A stretch of DNA of 64,000 bases from Shewanella halotolerans. Its GTDB lineage: Bacteria > Pseudomonadota > Gammaproteobacteria > Enterobacterales > Shewanellaceae. The position numbers and the translations under genes were made by a program. The notes beneath the pieces were generated by a model, which saw only the letters and a program-made list of their open reading frames with translations, did not search any database and was not told where the DNA came from. Position 1 is the stretch's first letter. Each line of letters opens with the position of its first letter. Where the stretch lies: NCBI RefSeq assembly GCF_019457535.1, contig NZ_CP080417.1:1-64000 (forward strand), given 5' to 3'. Shown here piece by piece: positions 50,959 to 60,229 of the stretch.

Positions 50959-53900
50959 ATGAACCTCACCAAATTAAGCACCAATAACCCTGCCGGTACC
51001 CTAGTGGCCCTATTGCTGATCGCCATATTCGGCGTGTTAGCCATAGGCAAGCTGCCGATACAGCTGCTGCCGGACATTCAACGGCCGCAGATCTCCGTCT
51101 TCAACAATTGGCGCTCGGCGGCGCCCCAGGAGATGGAATCCAACATCATCGAGCCTCAGGAAAATGTGCTGCGCCAGGTACCCGGTGTGGTTGAGATGAC
51201 CTCAAATATCTCCCAGGGCTTTGGCGGTATCACACTGACCTTCGAGGTGGGCAGCGATATGCAAGCGGGGATGATCAATGTGATCAACGCGCTCAACCAG
51301 ACTCCCCCAAGGCCGCTGGATGCCAACGAGCCCTTCATCAATGTCGGCGGTGGTAACGGCGCGCCCAATCTGGCCTCCCTACTGATCCGCATGGCGCCGG
51401 ATAATCCGGCTACCGACTTCGCCCAGTACCAGAAGCTGATCGACGATGTGGTGGAGCCCAGACTGAGGCTGATCTCTGGGGTGGGTTCGGTGCAACTGCA
51501 GAGTCGCCTGCCGAAAGAGTTACATATCGAGTTCGACCCCTATCGCGCCGCGGCGCTGGGGATCACTCTGGATCAACTGCGCAGCACACTGTCGCGGGCG
51601 GCGGATATTTCGGGCGGCACTGCTAACGTGGGGCGTCGCCAATATACGGTACGTTTCATCGGCCAATACACACCAGAAAACCTAGGTAATCTCATCGTCA
51701 CCTATAACGAGGGGCGCCCCATCTACCTCAACGAGCTGGCGGATGTGGCGGTTTCTACCGCAGAAGTGCAGGGCTTTACCAAGCGTAACGGTTACCCCGC
51801 CTACTATATGACGGTGGAAGGCACCTTCGATGCCAATACGGTTAAGGTGCTCGATGGTGTCAACGAGGCGATTGCCGAGCTCAATCAGGGGCCGCTTAAG
51901 GAGGCGGGGTTGGTGTTGGATCTCTCCTTTGACGCCTCTGTGCATATCAAGCGGGCCATCTGGTTGGTGAAGGGCAACCTGGCGATCGGTGTGGTGCTGG
52001 CGCTGGTGATCCTCTACGCCTTCCTGCGCAGCTTCCGTGCGACCCTGATGATCGCCTCGACTATCCCCGTCGCCCTGCTGATCGCCTTCTTCTTCCTCGA
52101 GATGATGGGGCGCACCCTGAACGTGATCTCCCTGGCGGGCCTGGCCTTCGCCGTGGGACTGGTGTTGGATGCGGCCATCATAGTGCAGGAAAATATCGTG
52201 CGCATCCTGCAGCAGGGGACGCCGATCCGCGAGGCCATCGCCAAGGGCACAGATCAGGTCAAGGGTGCCTTGCTGGCCTCCACCGCCACGACGGTCGCCA
52301 TCTTCCTGCCGATCCTGTTTATGCCCGGGGTGGAAGGCCAGCTGTTTTCTGATCTGGCGCTCACCCTGTCGGTGGCAGTAGTCTCCTCCTTTATCAGTGC
52401 CATCACCCTGATCCCGGTATTTAGCCTGTTGTGGCTCAAGCTCTCAACCCAGGATGATGGCCAGCAGAGCGGCCGCCTGTGGCGCTGGATCTCGGCAACC
52501 GTACAGCGCCTCACCGGCGACACCAAACGTGCCGTCTTCTGGTGTATCACCCTGATCCTAGGAGCCGCCATGCTGACGGCGGTCCTGATGCCGAGACCCG
52601 ACTTTCTGCCCCAGGCGCGCTCGGACGGCATATTTGCCTTCTTCGCCCTGCCGCCGGGTGCCAACGTCAAGACGCTGGAGAAGGAGGTGGGCGATGTGAT
52701 CATCGAGCGCCTCAAGCCATATTATGACAAGGAGAAGCAGCCCTATATCAAGGGATATAACTTCTCCATGTACAGCGCCTTCAACGTGCTGTTTATATAT
52801 CCCGAAGACCCGTCCCAGGCCGATGCCATGATAAAGCTGCTCAACAAGGAGATCTTGGTGGGACTGCCCGATACCCAGGCCTTTACCAACCGCGGCTCCC
52901 TGCTGCAGTTTGGCTTTAACGGCGGCCGGGCGATCAATATCGACCTCCAGGGGGCCGACATGGAGGCTCTGATGGAGACGGCAGGCAAGGGGATGGGACT
53001 GATTCAAGAGGCGCTGCCCGGCGCCGTGGTTAGGCCGATTCCTGGTCTCTCCATGGCACAACCCGAGCTGCAGTTGATCCCCAACGAGCGCCGTCTGGCC
53101 CAGGCGGGCGTCGACCGGATTCAGATAGCCAACGCCATTCGCGCCTACACCTCTGGTTTGTTTGTGGGTGAGTATTTCGACGGCAACGAGCGCATGGATG
53201 TGCTGCTCAAGGGACCCAAGTGGCAGGTGCCCGAGCAACTGTCGGCGACTCCTGTCTATACCCAGGCCGCCGGTATTCAAACCATAGGTGAGCTGGCGAC
53301 CCTCAAGCGAACCGTGGGACCGACCCAGCTGCAGCGAGTCAACGGCAAGCGCAGCGTCAGCCTGTTGATCTTCCCGCCAGCGGATATGTCTTTGGATGAG
53401 GCGCTGGAGAAACTCAACCAGTCGGCGGTACCGACCCTGAGAGCCAGCTTGCCGGAAAACAGCTCACTCGGCTATCGTGGCAGCGCCGACAAGCTCGACA
53501 GCACCATCAAGGATATGGGCGCCAACTTCGCCCTGGCCGTGGTGATCCTCTTTCTGCTGATGGCCGCCATGTTTAAGTCGGCCAAGGATAGCCTGCTGGT
53601 CTTGCTCTCTATGCCGCTGGCGATCTGTGGCGGCGTGGTCAGCCTGCGGCTGCTAAACTTGTTTAGTTTCCAGAGCCTGGATCTGCTGACCATGATAGGT
53701 TTCATCATCTTGCTGGGGCTGGTGGTCAATAACGCCATCCTGCTGGTGGATCAGACCCGCCAGAGTTATCGCGAGACGCCGGATATCGACCTGGCCATCG
53801 CTCAGGCCGTGGCGACCCGAGCCCGCCCCGTGTATATGAGCACCCTGACCTCCATCTTCGGCATGCTGCCGCTAATGCTGGTGCCCGGTGTCGGCAGCGA

Positions 53901-54069
53901 GATCTATCGCGGCCTGGCGGCGGTTATCGTCGGCGGCATGACCTTTAGCGCCTTGTTTACCCTTATTTTGATGCCCAGCCTGTTGCGTCTGACCCATAGG
54001 CTGAGCCCAGTTACCAATAGGCTGGCCGACGAGCCTGCCCTCGCATCCACCACAGGAGTGAAGTCATGA
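50959..54069 (+). CDS. RND-family efflux permease, atypical proton-relay residues
   Basis: A 1036-residue RND transporter with twelve membrane segments and two periplasmic loops. It starts MNLTKLSTNNPAGTLVALLLIAIFGVLAIGKLPIQLLPDIQRP. TM4 reads GLAFAVGLVLDAAIIVQENIVRIL, with one Asp where AcrB has two, and TM10 reads GLVVNNAILLVDQTRQ, with Asn where AcrB has Lys940. It thus belongs to a different RND branch from the permease at 33706. ATG 50959 is chosen; a GTG at 50938 would add seven residues. The adaptor gene follows with a 4-base overlap, the reverse of the AcrA-AcrB order. Substrates are unknown. Confidence 0.92.
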   Translation: MNLTKLSTNNPAGTLVALLLIAIFGVLAIGKLPIQLLPDIQRPQISVFNNWRSAAPQEMESNIIEPQENVLRQVPGVVEMTSNISQGFGGITLTFEVGSDMQAGMINVINALNQTPPRPLDANEPFINVGGGNGAPNLASLLIRMAPDNPATDFAQYQKLIDDVVEPRLRLISGVGSVQLQSRLPKELHIEFDPYRAAALGITLDQLRSTLSRAADISGGTANVGRRQYTVRFIGQYTPENLGNLIVTYNEGRPIYLNELADVAVSTAEVQGFTKRNGYPAYYMTVEGTFDANTVKVLDGVNEAIAELNQGPLKEAGLVLDLSFDASVHIKRAIWLVKGNLAIGVVLALVILYAFLRSFRATLMIASTIPVALLIAFFFLEMMGRTLNVISLAGLAFAVGLVLDAAIIVQENIVRILQQGTPIREAIAKGTDQVKGALLASTATTVAIFLPILFMPGVEGQLFSDLALTLSVAVVSSFISAITLIPVFSLLWLKLSTQDDGQQSGRLWRWISATVQRLTGDTKRAVFWCITLILGAAMLTAVLMPRPDFLPQARSDGIFAFFALPPGANVKTLEKEVGDVIIERLKPYYDKEKQPYIKGYNFSMYSAFNVLFIYPEDPSQADAMIKLLNKEILVGLPDTQAFTNRGSLLQFGFNGGRAINIDLQGADMEALMETAGKGMGLIQEALPGAVVRPIPGLSMAQPELQLIPNERRLAQAGVDRIQIANAIRAYTSGLFVGEYFDGNERMDVLLKGPKWQVPEQLSATPVYTQAAGIQTIGELATLKRTVGPTQLQRVNGKRSVSLLIFPPADMSLDEALEKLNQSAVPTLRASLPENSSLGYRGSADKLDSTIKDMGANFALAVVILFLLMAAMFKSAKDSLLVLLSMPLAICGGVVSLRLLNLFSFQSLDLLTMIGFIILLGLVVNNAILLVDQTRQSYRETPDIDLAIAQAVATRARPVYMSTLTSIFGMLPLMLVPGVGSEIYRGLAAVIVGGMTFSALFTLILMPSLLRLTHRLSPVTNRLADEPALASTTGVKS

Positions 54070-55136
54070 GATCCTTAATTGCCGGCGTGCTGGCGCTCTC
54101 TCTAATCGGTCCCATGAGCTGGGCCCAGGGCGAGGCGCCCGAGCGTCTGGTGCAGGTGGTTCAGGTTGAGAACCGCGCCCTGTCGCCCAAGATCATGGTG
54201 ATAGGATCTGTGCACTCCCGTAACTATGCCGAGCTGACCGCGGGCATCGAGGGTAAGCTCGAGTGGGTGATCGAGGCCGGCACCCTGGTGAAGGCGGGTG
54301 AAGTGGTTGCCCGCATCGAGAAGACCCGCCTCGAGTTACAGAAAGCCCAGCAAGAGGCGCAGATAGAGTATGAGACGGTAGGCCTGTCGCGGCTTAATCG
54401 CGAGCTGAAGCGTCTGCAGAAGCTGATGGCCAACAAGAACGCCTCTGAGACCGAGCTGGATAAGGCACGCTCTGATCGCGACCTGGCCGCCGCTAACCTC
54501 AAGTTGGCGCAGATTAAACTTAAGATGATCCTCGATGATATTGCCCGCACCCAGGTGAAGGCGCCCTTTGCCGGCATCATCACGGCGCGTCAGCGTCAGG
54601 CGGGCGAGGATATCAGCCGCGCCGAGTCTATCGTCGCCATCACAGACCCGGACAACCTGGAGATCCGCCTGCATGCACCGCTCAAGCACAGTCGCCGGGT
54701 AAAGGTGGGGGATGAACTGCGGGTCTATCATGGCCTGGGGGAGTTCTCTGCCAAGATCCGCAGCCTGATCCCTGTGTCTGATGTGCGCTCCCAGACCTTC
54801 GAGGCCCGCATCGACCTACCGCTCGAGCGGCAGGATATGCTCAACGTCGGCGAGCTGGTCTCCCTGGCACTGCCTATTGCTCCGAAACAGCTGACCACCT
54901 TAGTGCCCCGCGACGCCGTGGTGCTGCGCTCCGCCGGTGCCTTCGTGTTCAAGATAGATGAGAGTAACAAGGCGGTGAGGGTGGCCGTGGAGCTGGGCGA
55001 CGGTGAAGGGGAGTGGATCGCCGTCAAGGGTGAACTCAGCGACAACGACCAGGTAGTGATTCGCGGCGCCGAGACGCTGCAAGATGGCCAGCAGGTGAAG
55101 GTGCAGGCCAATAGCCTGGAGTTGAGCGCCGGTTAA
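54066..55136 (+). CDS. RND efflux periplasmic adaptor protein
   Basis: A 356-residue membrane-fusion protein with a cleavable signal peptide (MRSLIAGVLALSLIGPMSWAQG) and no lipobox cysteine. The lipoyl-like halves are AELTAGIEGKLEWVIEAGTLVKAGEVVARIE (about 57-87) and ARTQVKAPFAGIITARQRQAGEDIS (about 160-184), separated by a coiled-coil hairpin rich in Leu, Lys and Glu. Its ATG overlaps the permease stop (ATGA), so translation is coupled. A terminator follows. No outer-membrane channel gene is adjacent. Confidence 0.93.
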   Translation: MRSLIAGVLALSLIGPMSWAQGEAPERLVQVVQVENRALSPKIMVIGSVHSRNYAELTAGIEGKLEWVIEAGTLVKAGEVVARIEKTRLELQKAQQEAQIEYETVGLSRLNRELKRLQKLMANKNASETELDKARSDRDLAAANLKLAQIKLKMILDDIARTQVKAPFAGIITARQRQAGEDISRAESIVAITDPDNLEIRLHAPLKHSRRVKVGDELRVYHGLGEFSAKIRSLIPVSDVRSQTFEARIDLPLERQDMLNVGELVSLALPIAPKQLTTLVPRDAVVLRSAGAFVFKIDESNKAVRVAVELGDGEGEWIAVKGELSDNDQVVIRGAETLQDGQQVKVQANSLELSAG

Positions 55137-55158
55137 TCTATACCTTTGGAGATAGTCG

Positions 55159-55191
55159 AGCCGACATCCGCCCCGCTGGTGTCGGCTTTTT
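55159..55191 (+). terminator. Terminator after the RND adaptor
   Basis: AGCCGACA / TGTCGGCT with a 13-base loop is followed by TTTT. Confidence 0.8.
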
Positions 55192-55317
55192 GGTTGAATC
55201 TCGGCGGATTGCGGCCAAAAACTGCCGTCGAGATCATAGTCTTCTGGTTTCAGCATGGCATAATGAGCGGCAATATTCGCTTTTACTCATATCCTACAGT
55301 TAACGCTAAGGTACTCT

Positions 55318-56565
55318 ATGTCTATGCAAGCCGATCCCTGTGCAAAACCCAGCCTAATGCATCCCGATGAAGCCATCATCAAGCTTCTGGAACAAGTTCG
55401 TCCACTGGAAGAATCGGAAATGGTGCAGCTTCCCCATGCGCTGGGACGTGTGCTGGCCGAGGATCTGGCCTCAAGTATAGACCTGCCACCCTTCGATAAC
55501 TCGGCGATGGACGGTTATGCCTTCCGTTTCGAGGATCTGGCCCAGGGCAATCGTTTCACCCTAATAGGCCACTCCTTTGCCGGGCATCCTTTCGAGGGCG
55601 AGGCCAGCGCCAATACCTGTGTGCGCATAATGACGGGCGCGCCTGTGCCGCCGGGTTATGACACAGTTCAGATGCAGGAAAAAGTCGAGGTCGACGGCGA
55701 CAGCATAATCATCGAAGCGCCCAAGGCGTTAGGTGCCAACGTGCGTCGTCGCGGTGAAGAGGTGAAGACGGGTGGCAAGGTGCTCTGCGCCGGCACCCAG
55801 ATCGGCGCCGCCGAGATGGGCGTGCTGGCCACCATAGGTGCCAGCCAGGTAAGGGTGACTCGTCTGGTCAAGGTGGCCTTCTTCTCTACCGGTGACGAGC
55901 TGCGCCCCGTGGGCACAGAGCTGGCGCCGGGCCAGATCTACGACTCCAACCGTTACAGCATTCAGGGACTCTTGAGCCGCGCCAACGTCGAGTGGATAGA
56001 CCTTGGAGTGATCGAAGACGACCCTGAGGCGATCCGCGCCGCGTTTCGTAACGCAGCGGCCAACGCCGATATGGTGCTTACCTCGGGCGGTGTCTCTGTG
56101 GGGGATGCCGACTTTACCAAGCAGATCCTCGACGAGGAGGGTGAGATCACCTTCTGGAAACTGGCCATCAAGCCGGGCAAGCCGTTCGCCTTCGGTCGTA
56201 TCGGCGAGGCGGTCTTCTGTGGTCTGCCGGGTAATCCCGTCTCCTCCATGGTGACCTTCTACAAGTTGGTGTGGCCGCTGCTTAACAAGATGCAGGGGCT
56301 GCCTCAGGTGAAGCCACTGCAATTGCAGGCCAAGCTCAAGGGTAACCTACGCAAGTTCCCAGGCCGGGTCGAGTATCAGCGTGGCGTGCTGAGTCAAAAT
56401 GCTCAGGGTGAGGCCGAGGTGAGTGTCACCGGCGGTCAGGGGTCTGGCATGCTTACCTCCATGAGTCTGGCTAACTGTTTCATCATACTGGCTCAGGAGC
56501 AAGGTGATACGCCGGACGGTAGCCTGGTGACAGTGGAGCCCTTCAACTCAGTGCTGGCACTCTAG
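55318..56565 (+). CDS. moeA: Molybdopterin molybdenumtransferase MoeA
   Basis: MoeA inserts molybdate into adenylylated molybdopterin to complete molybdenum cofactor. The 415-residue protein (E. coli 411) shows DLPPFDNSAMDGYAFRFEDL near 57, RIMTGAPVPPGYDTVQMQE near 103, RRRGEEVKTGGKVLCAGTQIG near 141, STGDELRPVG near 186, LTSGGVSVGDADFTK near 259 and FCGLPGNPVSSMVTF near 300, all family hallmarks. It forms a two-gene operon with moeB, as in E. coli. The cofactor would serve the formate dehydrogenase suggested by fdhD at the right edge. Confidence 0.97.
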   Translation: MSMQADPCAKPSLMHPDEAIIKLLEQVRPLEESEMVQLPHALGRVLAEDLASSIDLPPFDNSAMDGYAFRFEDLAQGNRFTLIGHSFAGHPFEGEASANTCVRIMTGAPVPPGYDTVQMQEKVEVDGDSIIIEAPKALGANVRRRGEEVKTGGKVLCAGTQIGAAEMGVLATIGASQVRVTRLVKVAFFSTGDELRPVGTELAPGQIYDSNRYSIQGLLSRANVEWIDLGVIEDDPEAIRAAFRNAAANADMVLTSGGVSVGDADFTKQILDEEGEITFWKLAIKPGKPFAFGRIGEAVFCGLPGNPVSSMVTFYKLVWPLLNKMQGLPQVKPLQLQAKLKGNLRKFPGRVEYQRGVLSQNAQGEAEVSVTGGQGSGMLTSMSLANCFIILAQEQGDTPDGSLVTVEPFNSVLAL

Positions 56566-56576
56566 GGGCAGGACTG

Positions 56577-57344
56577 ATGGAACCTAATACCCAAGAAGAG
56601 ATCCTCTCGGATGCGGAGATCTTGCGCTATAGCCGCCATATCTCCATCAAGGCGATGGACTTCGAAGGCCAGGAGCGACTCAAGCAGGCCAAGGTGCTGG
56701 TGGTCGGTGCCGGCGGCTTAGGCTGCGCTTCTACCCAATATCTGGCGGTCGCCGGAGTGGGTCAGTTGACTCTAGTGGATTTCGATACCGTTGAGCTGTC
56801 GAACTTGCAGCGCCAGGTGTTGCACCATGATGCCACTATCGGCCAGCCCAAGGTGGAGTCGGCCAAGAGATCCTTGATGCAGCTCAATCCCCATCTCAGT
56901 GTAAACACAATCAATGCCGTGCTCGACGATGAGCAGATCATGGTGCTGGTGGCCGAGCATGATCTGGTGATGGACTGCACCGACAACATAGTGGTGCGCG
57001 AACAGCTCAATCAGGCCTGTTATCAGCATAAGGTGCCTTTGGTGTCGGCCGCCGCCATCCGCATGGAGGGCACGGTTACCGTATTCGACTACGGCGAGCA
57101 GAGCCCCTGTTATCATTGCTACAGCAAGCTGTTTGGCGATCAACAGCTGACCTGTGTCGAGTCGGGCATTCTGGCGCCCGTGGTGGGCATGATAGGTTGC
57201 CTGCAGGCGGTGGAAGCGATCAAGGTGCTGGCTAAGATGGGCAAGACCCTCAGCGGCCGCATCCTGATGATAGATGCCATGACCATGGAGTTTCGCGAGA
57301 TGAAGCTACCTAAGCAGCCTCATTGCCACGTTTGCGGTATGTGA
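56577..57344 (+). CDS. moeB: Molybdopterin-synthase adenylyltransferase MoeB
   Basis: MoeB adenylates the C-terminal glycine of MoaD so that it can receive sulfur for molybdopterin synthesis. The 255-residue E1-like protein has the nucleotide loop VLVVGAGGLGCASTQYLAVAGVGQLTLVDFDTVELSNLQRQVLH (about 41-84), TDNIVVREQLNQACYQHKVPLVSAAAIRMEG, and two zinc-binding Cys pairs, CYHCYS near 177 and CHVCGM at the end. It lies 11 bases after moeA, with GGGGCAGGA upstream, and ends at a hairpin terminator. Confidence 0.96.
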   Translation: MEPNTQEEILSDAEILRYSRHISIKAMDFEGQERLKQAKVLVVGAGGLGCASTQYLAVAGVGQLTLVDFDTVELSNLQRQVLHHDATIGQPKVESAKRSLMQLNPHLSVNTINAVLDDEQIMVLVAEHDLVMDCTDNIVVREQLNQACYQHKVPLVSAAAIRMEGTVTVFDYGEQSPCYHCYSKLFGDQQLTCVESGILAPVVGMIGCLQAVEAIKVLAKMGKTLSGRILMIDAMTMEFREMKLPKQPHCHVCGM

Positions 57345-57389
57345 GTATTCACTTACTTCTGAATGGTATGATCTAGGTAGTTGAATAAG

Positions 57390-57416
57390 AAGCGAGGCTA
57401 AGGCCTCGCTTTTTTG
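57390..57416. terminator. Bidirectional terminator between moeB and folM
   Basis: AGCGAGGC / GCCTCGCT with a 4-base loop is followed by TTTTTT on the plus strand and a weaker TTCTT on the minus strand. Confidence 0.88.
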
Positions 57417-57470
57417 TGTCTTACCACCGGTCTTTCACGGCAAACCGGCAATATCATTTTTGGTTCAGGC

Positions 57471-58178
57471 CTATTTTAGGTGTCTGCCACCATCCAGTGC
57501 CAGGGAGCGTCCCGTTACATACTGGCTCTGCATCAGGTAGTCGATCGCCTCTAGCACCTCGACTTCGCCACCCTCTCTGGCAAGTACCGACTTGGCCTTG
57601 GCCTTCTCGCGGTAGGCGGCATCGTCCTGCTCGTTAAAGCTGATAAGCGCCGGGGCGATGGCGTTGACCTTTACCTGTGGCGCCAACTTGGCGGCGAAGG
57701 AGAGGGTCATGTTTTCCAGTGCGGCCTTGCTGGCGGCGTAGGCGATATGTTTCTTGCTCCCCTTTTGCGCCACATAGTCGGTGATATGGATGATGTCCGT
57801 CATGGTCTCGGGATTTTGTAGTAGCTGTGCCAGTGCGAGATTGAGCTGGTAGGGGGCGTAGACATGTACCTGCATCATCTGGGCGATCACCTGGTCGACG
57901 CCCGCAGTGTCATCATCACTCAGCCAGAGCGAGGCGTTGTGGATCACCGCATCCAGCTGCTGATAGTTCTGTGCTAGCGTCTGAATCAGCGCCTCGAGCT
58001 GGGTTTGGTCGGTGAAGTCACAGGGGTAAAGTTCGGCGCCCAGCTCGGTGAGGGCATCTATACTGGGGTAATGGCTGCGATAGGTGCCAATCACCCTGTG
58101 TCCGCGGGCGAGAAAGGCCTTGGCCAGATAGAGGCCGATACGCTTGCCAACGCCTGTGATGAGTATGGTTTTTTGCAT
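57471..58178 (-). CDS. folM: Dihydromonapterin reductase FolM
   Basis: FolM is a short-chain dehydrogenase that reduces dihydromonapterin to tetrahydromonapterin, and dihydrofolate weakly, using NADPH. In 235 residues the nucleotide loop is TILITGVGKRIGLYLAKAF near 4, VIHNASLWLSDD near 82 holds the conserved N-A segment, and HIAYAASKAALENMTLSFAAKLAPQVKVNAIAPALI has the catalytic Tyr-x3-Lys near 150. It ends TGRSLALDGGRHLK, the usual SDR finish. The role is inferred from overall match to FolM; a related pteridine-reductase function is possible. Confidence 0.88.
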   Translation of the reverse strand: MQKTILITGVGKRIGLYLAKAFLARGHRVIGTYRSHYPSIDALTELGAELYPCDFTDQTQLEALIQTLAQNYQQLDAVIHNASLWLSDDDTAGVDQVIAQMMQVHVYAPYQLNLALAQLLQNPETMTDIIHITDYVAQKGSKKHIAYAASKAALENMTLSFAAKLAPQVKVNAIAPALISFNEQDDAAYREKAKAKSVLAREGGEVEVLEAIDYLMQSQYVTGRSLALDGGRHLK

Positions 58179-58556
58179 CCTGATGCACTCTTTGATTCCC
58201 GATGTTGGGCCGATAGTAGCTTTCGCGACTCGCCGGGTTCAAGTGCTTTTAGGGCTTATTGTTGTCGTCCTTTCTCTCATTTATGTGATTCATCATAAGT
58301 TTATTGTCTCTTAACAAATCATTTATTGTTTGTATTCGAATTATGTTGTTGGTCATCCATATCACAGGTTTTAAGGGTTTTCACCGCTAAAACTGGATCT
58401 ATATGGTCGAAATTTGGCTGTAATTTGGAATAAAAGGTTGATGGCGTTACAATAGGTTCGAATATTTTTATTGCATTGCTATGAGTTCAAATCATTTTAA
58501 TTAAATCTAAATGATGGCCTGGTGGCGATTCTTTGAGGTCTTAACGGAGAGAATCG
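58179..58556. other. Intergenic region, folM to BCCT transporter
   Basis: This 378-base, AT-rich stretch separates divergent genes and should hold both promoters. No repeat, RNA gene or credible small open frame was seen; no promoter could be placed with confidence. Confidence 0.6.
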
Positions 58557-60128
58557 ATGACGAAAGGTATTGATAAGTACAGCATTGAAAGCACCGACTA
58601 TACCGTCGGTCAGGACAATGTGCAGAAGTGGGGGTTCGATGTGCATAACCCCGTATTTGGGGTGAGTGCGGGGTTAATTGCCGCCTTTCTATTGGCAACT
58701 TTGTTGACCGATGCCGAGACGGCCAAGTCTGTGCTCGATGGCATCAAGTGGAAGATTATCGGCGCCTTCGACTGGCTGTTTATCTGGTCGGGGAATATTT
58801 TTGTACTCTTCTGCCTGGGTCTGATCTTCTCGCCTTACGGCAAGATAAGACTCGGTGGTAACGAGGCCACCGCAGATTACTCCTTCCTCTCCTGGCTATC
58901 CATGTTATTTGCCGCCGGTATGGGGATAGGCCTGATGTTCTGGAGTGTGGCAGAGCCCGTGGCCTATTTTACCGGTTGGTATGAGACGCCGCTCGGGGTC
59001 GAACCCAACACGCCGGAGGCGGCCAAGTTGGCGTTGGGGGCCACCATGTTCCATTGGGGTCTACACCCCTGGGCCATCTATGGTGTCGTGGCGCTGTCGT
59101 TGGCCTTTTTCGCCTATAACAAGGGTATGCCTCTCTCCATCCGCTCCATCTTCTACCCCCTGCTAGGTGACAGAGCCTGGGGCTGGGCGGGACATATTGT
59201 CGATATCCTTGCCGTGCTGGCGACCCTGTTTGGTCTGGCAACCTCGCTAGGACTTGGCGCTCAGCAGGCGGCCAGCGGTATCCACCATGTGTTTGGTATA
59301 GAGGCCAGCCTGGGGCTGCAGATGATAGTGATCGTCGCCGTGACTCTGCTGGCAGTAGTGTCCGTGGTACGGGGTATCGACGGCGGCGTTAAGGTGATCA
59401 GTAATATCAATATGATAGTCGCCTTCCTGCTGCTGATCCTGGTGGCCATGATCGGCTACGCCGTCAGCTTGGGCAGCATTCCTACCACCCTGATGGCCTA
59501 TGTAGAGAACATTATTCCGCTCAGTAATCCACACGGGCGTACCGATGAGGCTTGGTTCCAGGGCTGGACAGTATTCTACTGGGCCTGGTGGATCTCCTGG
59601 TCACCATTCGTTGGCATGTTTATCGCCAGGGTTTCTAAGGGGCGTACCGTGCGTGAGTTCATCACCGCCGTGCTATTGGTGCCGACCGCTGTGACTCTGA
59701 TCTGGATGTCGGTATTTGGTGGCATGGCGATCGATCAGGTCGTCAACAATGTGGGTGAACTAGGTGAGAAAGGTCTGACAGACGTGCCACTGGCCATGTT
59801 CCAGATGTTCGATGTGCTGCCTATGGGCACTCTGCTCTCTATCATCGCCGTGATCTTGGTATTGGTGTTCTTTATCACCTCGTCGGACTCAGGTTCACTG
59901 GTGATCGACAGCATCACGGCCGGCGGCAAGATAGATGCGCCGGTACCGCAGAGGGTGTTCTGGGCCCTGCTCGAGGGCGCGATTGCCATGGCCCTGCTGT
60001 GGATCGGTGGGACCGAGGCGATTCAGGCCTTGCAGGCCGGAGCTATCTCGACCGCACTGCCCTTTACCGTGATACTGCTGCTGATGTGTGTCAGCCTGCT
60101 GAAGGGGATGCGCACCGAGCGTTTCTAA
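58557..60128 (+). CDS. BCCT-family transporter
   Basis: A 523-residue secondary transporter of the betaine/carnitine/choline family with twelve membrane segments. The family motifs are GMGIGLMFWSVAEPVAYF near 121, HWGLHPWAIYGVVALSLAFFAYNKGMPLSIRS near 161 and the tryptophan-rich TVFYWAWWISWSPFVGMFIARVSKGRTVREF (about 338-369). DSGSLVIDSITAGGK follows near 444. The substrate, such as glycine betaine, choline or another quaternary amine, cannot be fixed. The short C-terminal tail gives no sign of the long osmosensing domain seen in BetP. GGAGAG precedes the ATG. Confidence 0.93.
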   Translation: MTKGIDKYSIESTDYTVGQDNVQKWGFDVHNPVFGVSAGLIAAFLLATLLTDAETAKSVLDGIKWKIIGAFDWLFIWSGNIFVLFCLGLIFSPYGKIRLGGNEATADYSFLSWLSMLFAAGMGIGLMFWSVAEPVAYFTGWYETPLGVEPNTPEAAKLALGATMFHWGLHPWAIYGVVALSLAFFAYNKGMPLSIRSIFYPLLGDRAWGWAGHIVDILAVLATLFGLATSLGLGAQQAASGIHHVFGIEASLGLQMIVIVAVTLLAVVSVVRGIDGGVKVISNINMIVAFLLLILVAMIGYAVSLGSIPTTLMAYVENIIPLSNPHGRTDEAWFQGWTVFYWAWWISWSPFVGMFIARVSKGRTVREFITAVLLVPTAVTLIWMSVFGGMAIDQVVNNVGELGEKGLTDVPLAMFQMFDVLPMGTLLSIIAVILVLVFFITSSDSGSLVIDSITAGGKIDAPVPQRVFWALLEGAIAMALLWIGGTEAIQALQAGAISTALPFTVILLLMCVSLLKGMRTERF

Positions 60129-60141
60129 TGCGGATTGAGTG

Positions 60142-60172
60142 AAAAAAAGGAGGCCTCTGGCCTCCTTTTTTA
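60142..60172 (+). terminator. Terminator after the BCCT gene
   Basis: AAAAAAAGGAGGCC / GGCCTCCTTTTTT with loop TCT; the stem is perfect. Confidence 0.93.
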
Positions 60173-60229
60173 TTGCCTGCGCCGATGTCAGAGCAAGTAT
60201 AAACGTCAATACCAGAGCTCAGACAAGCG

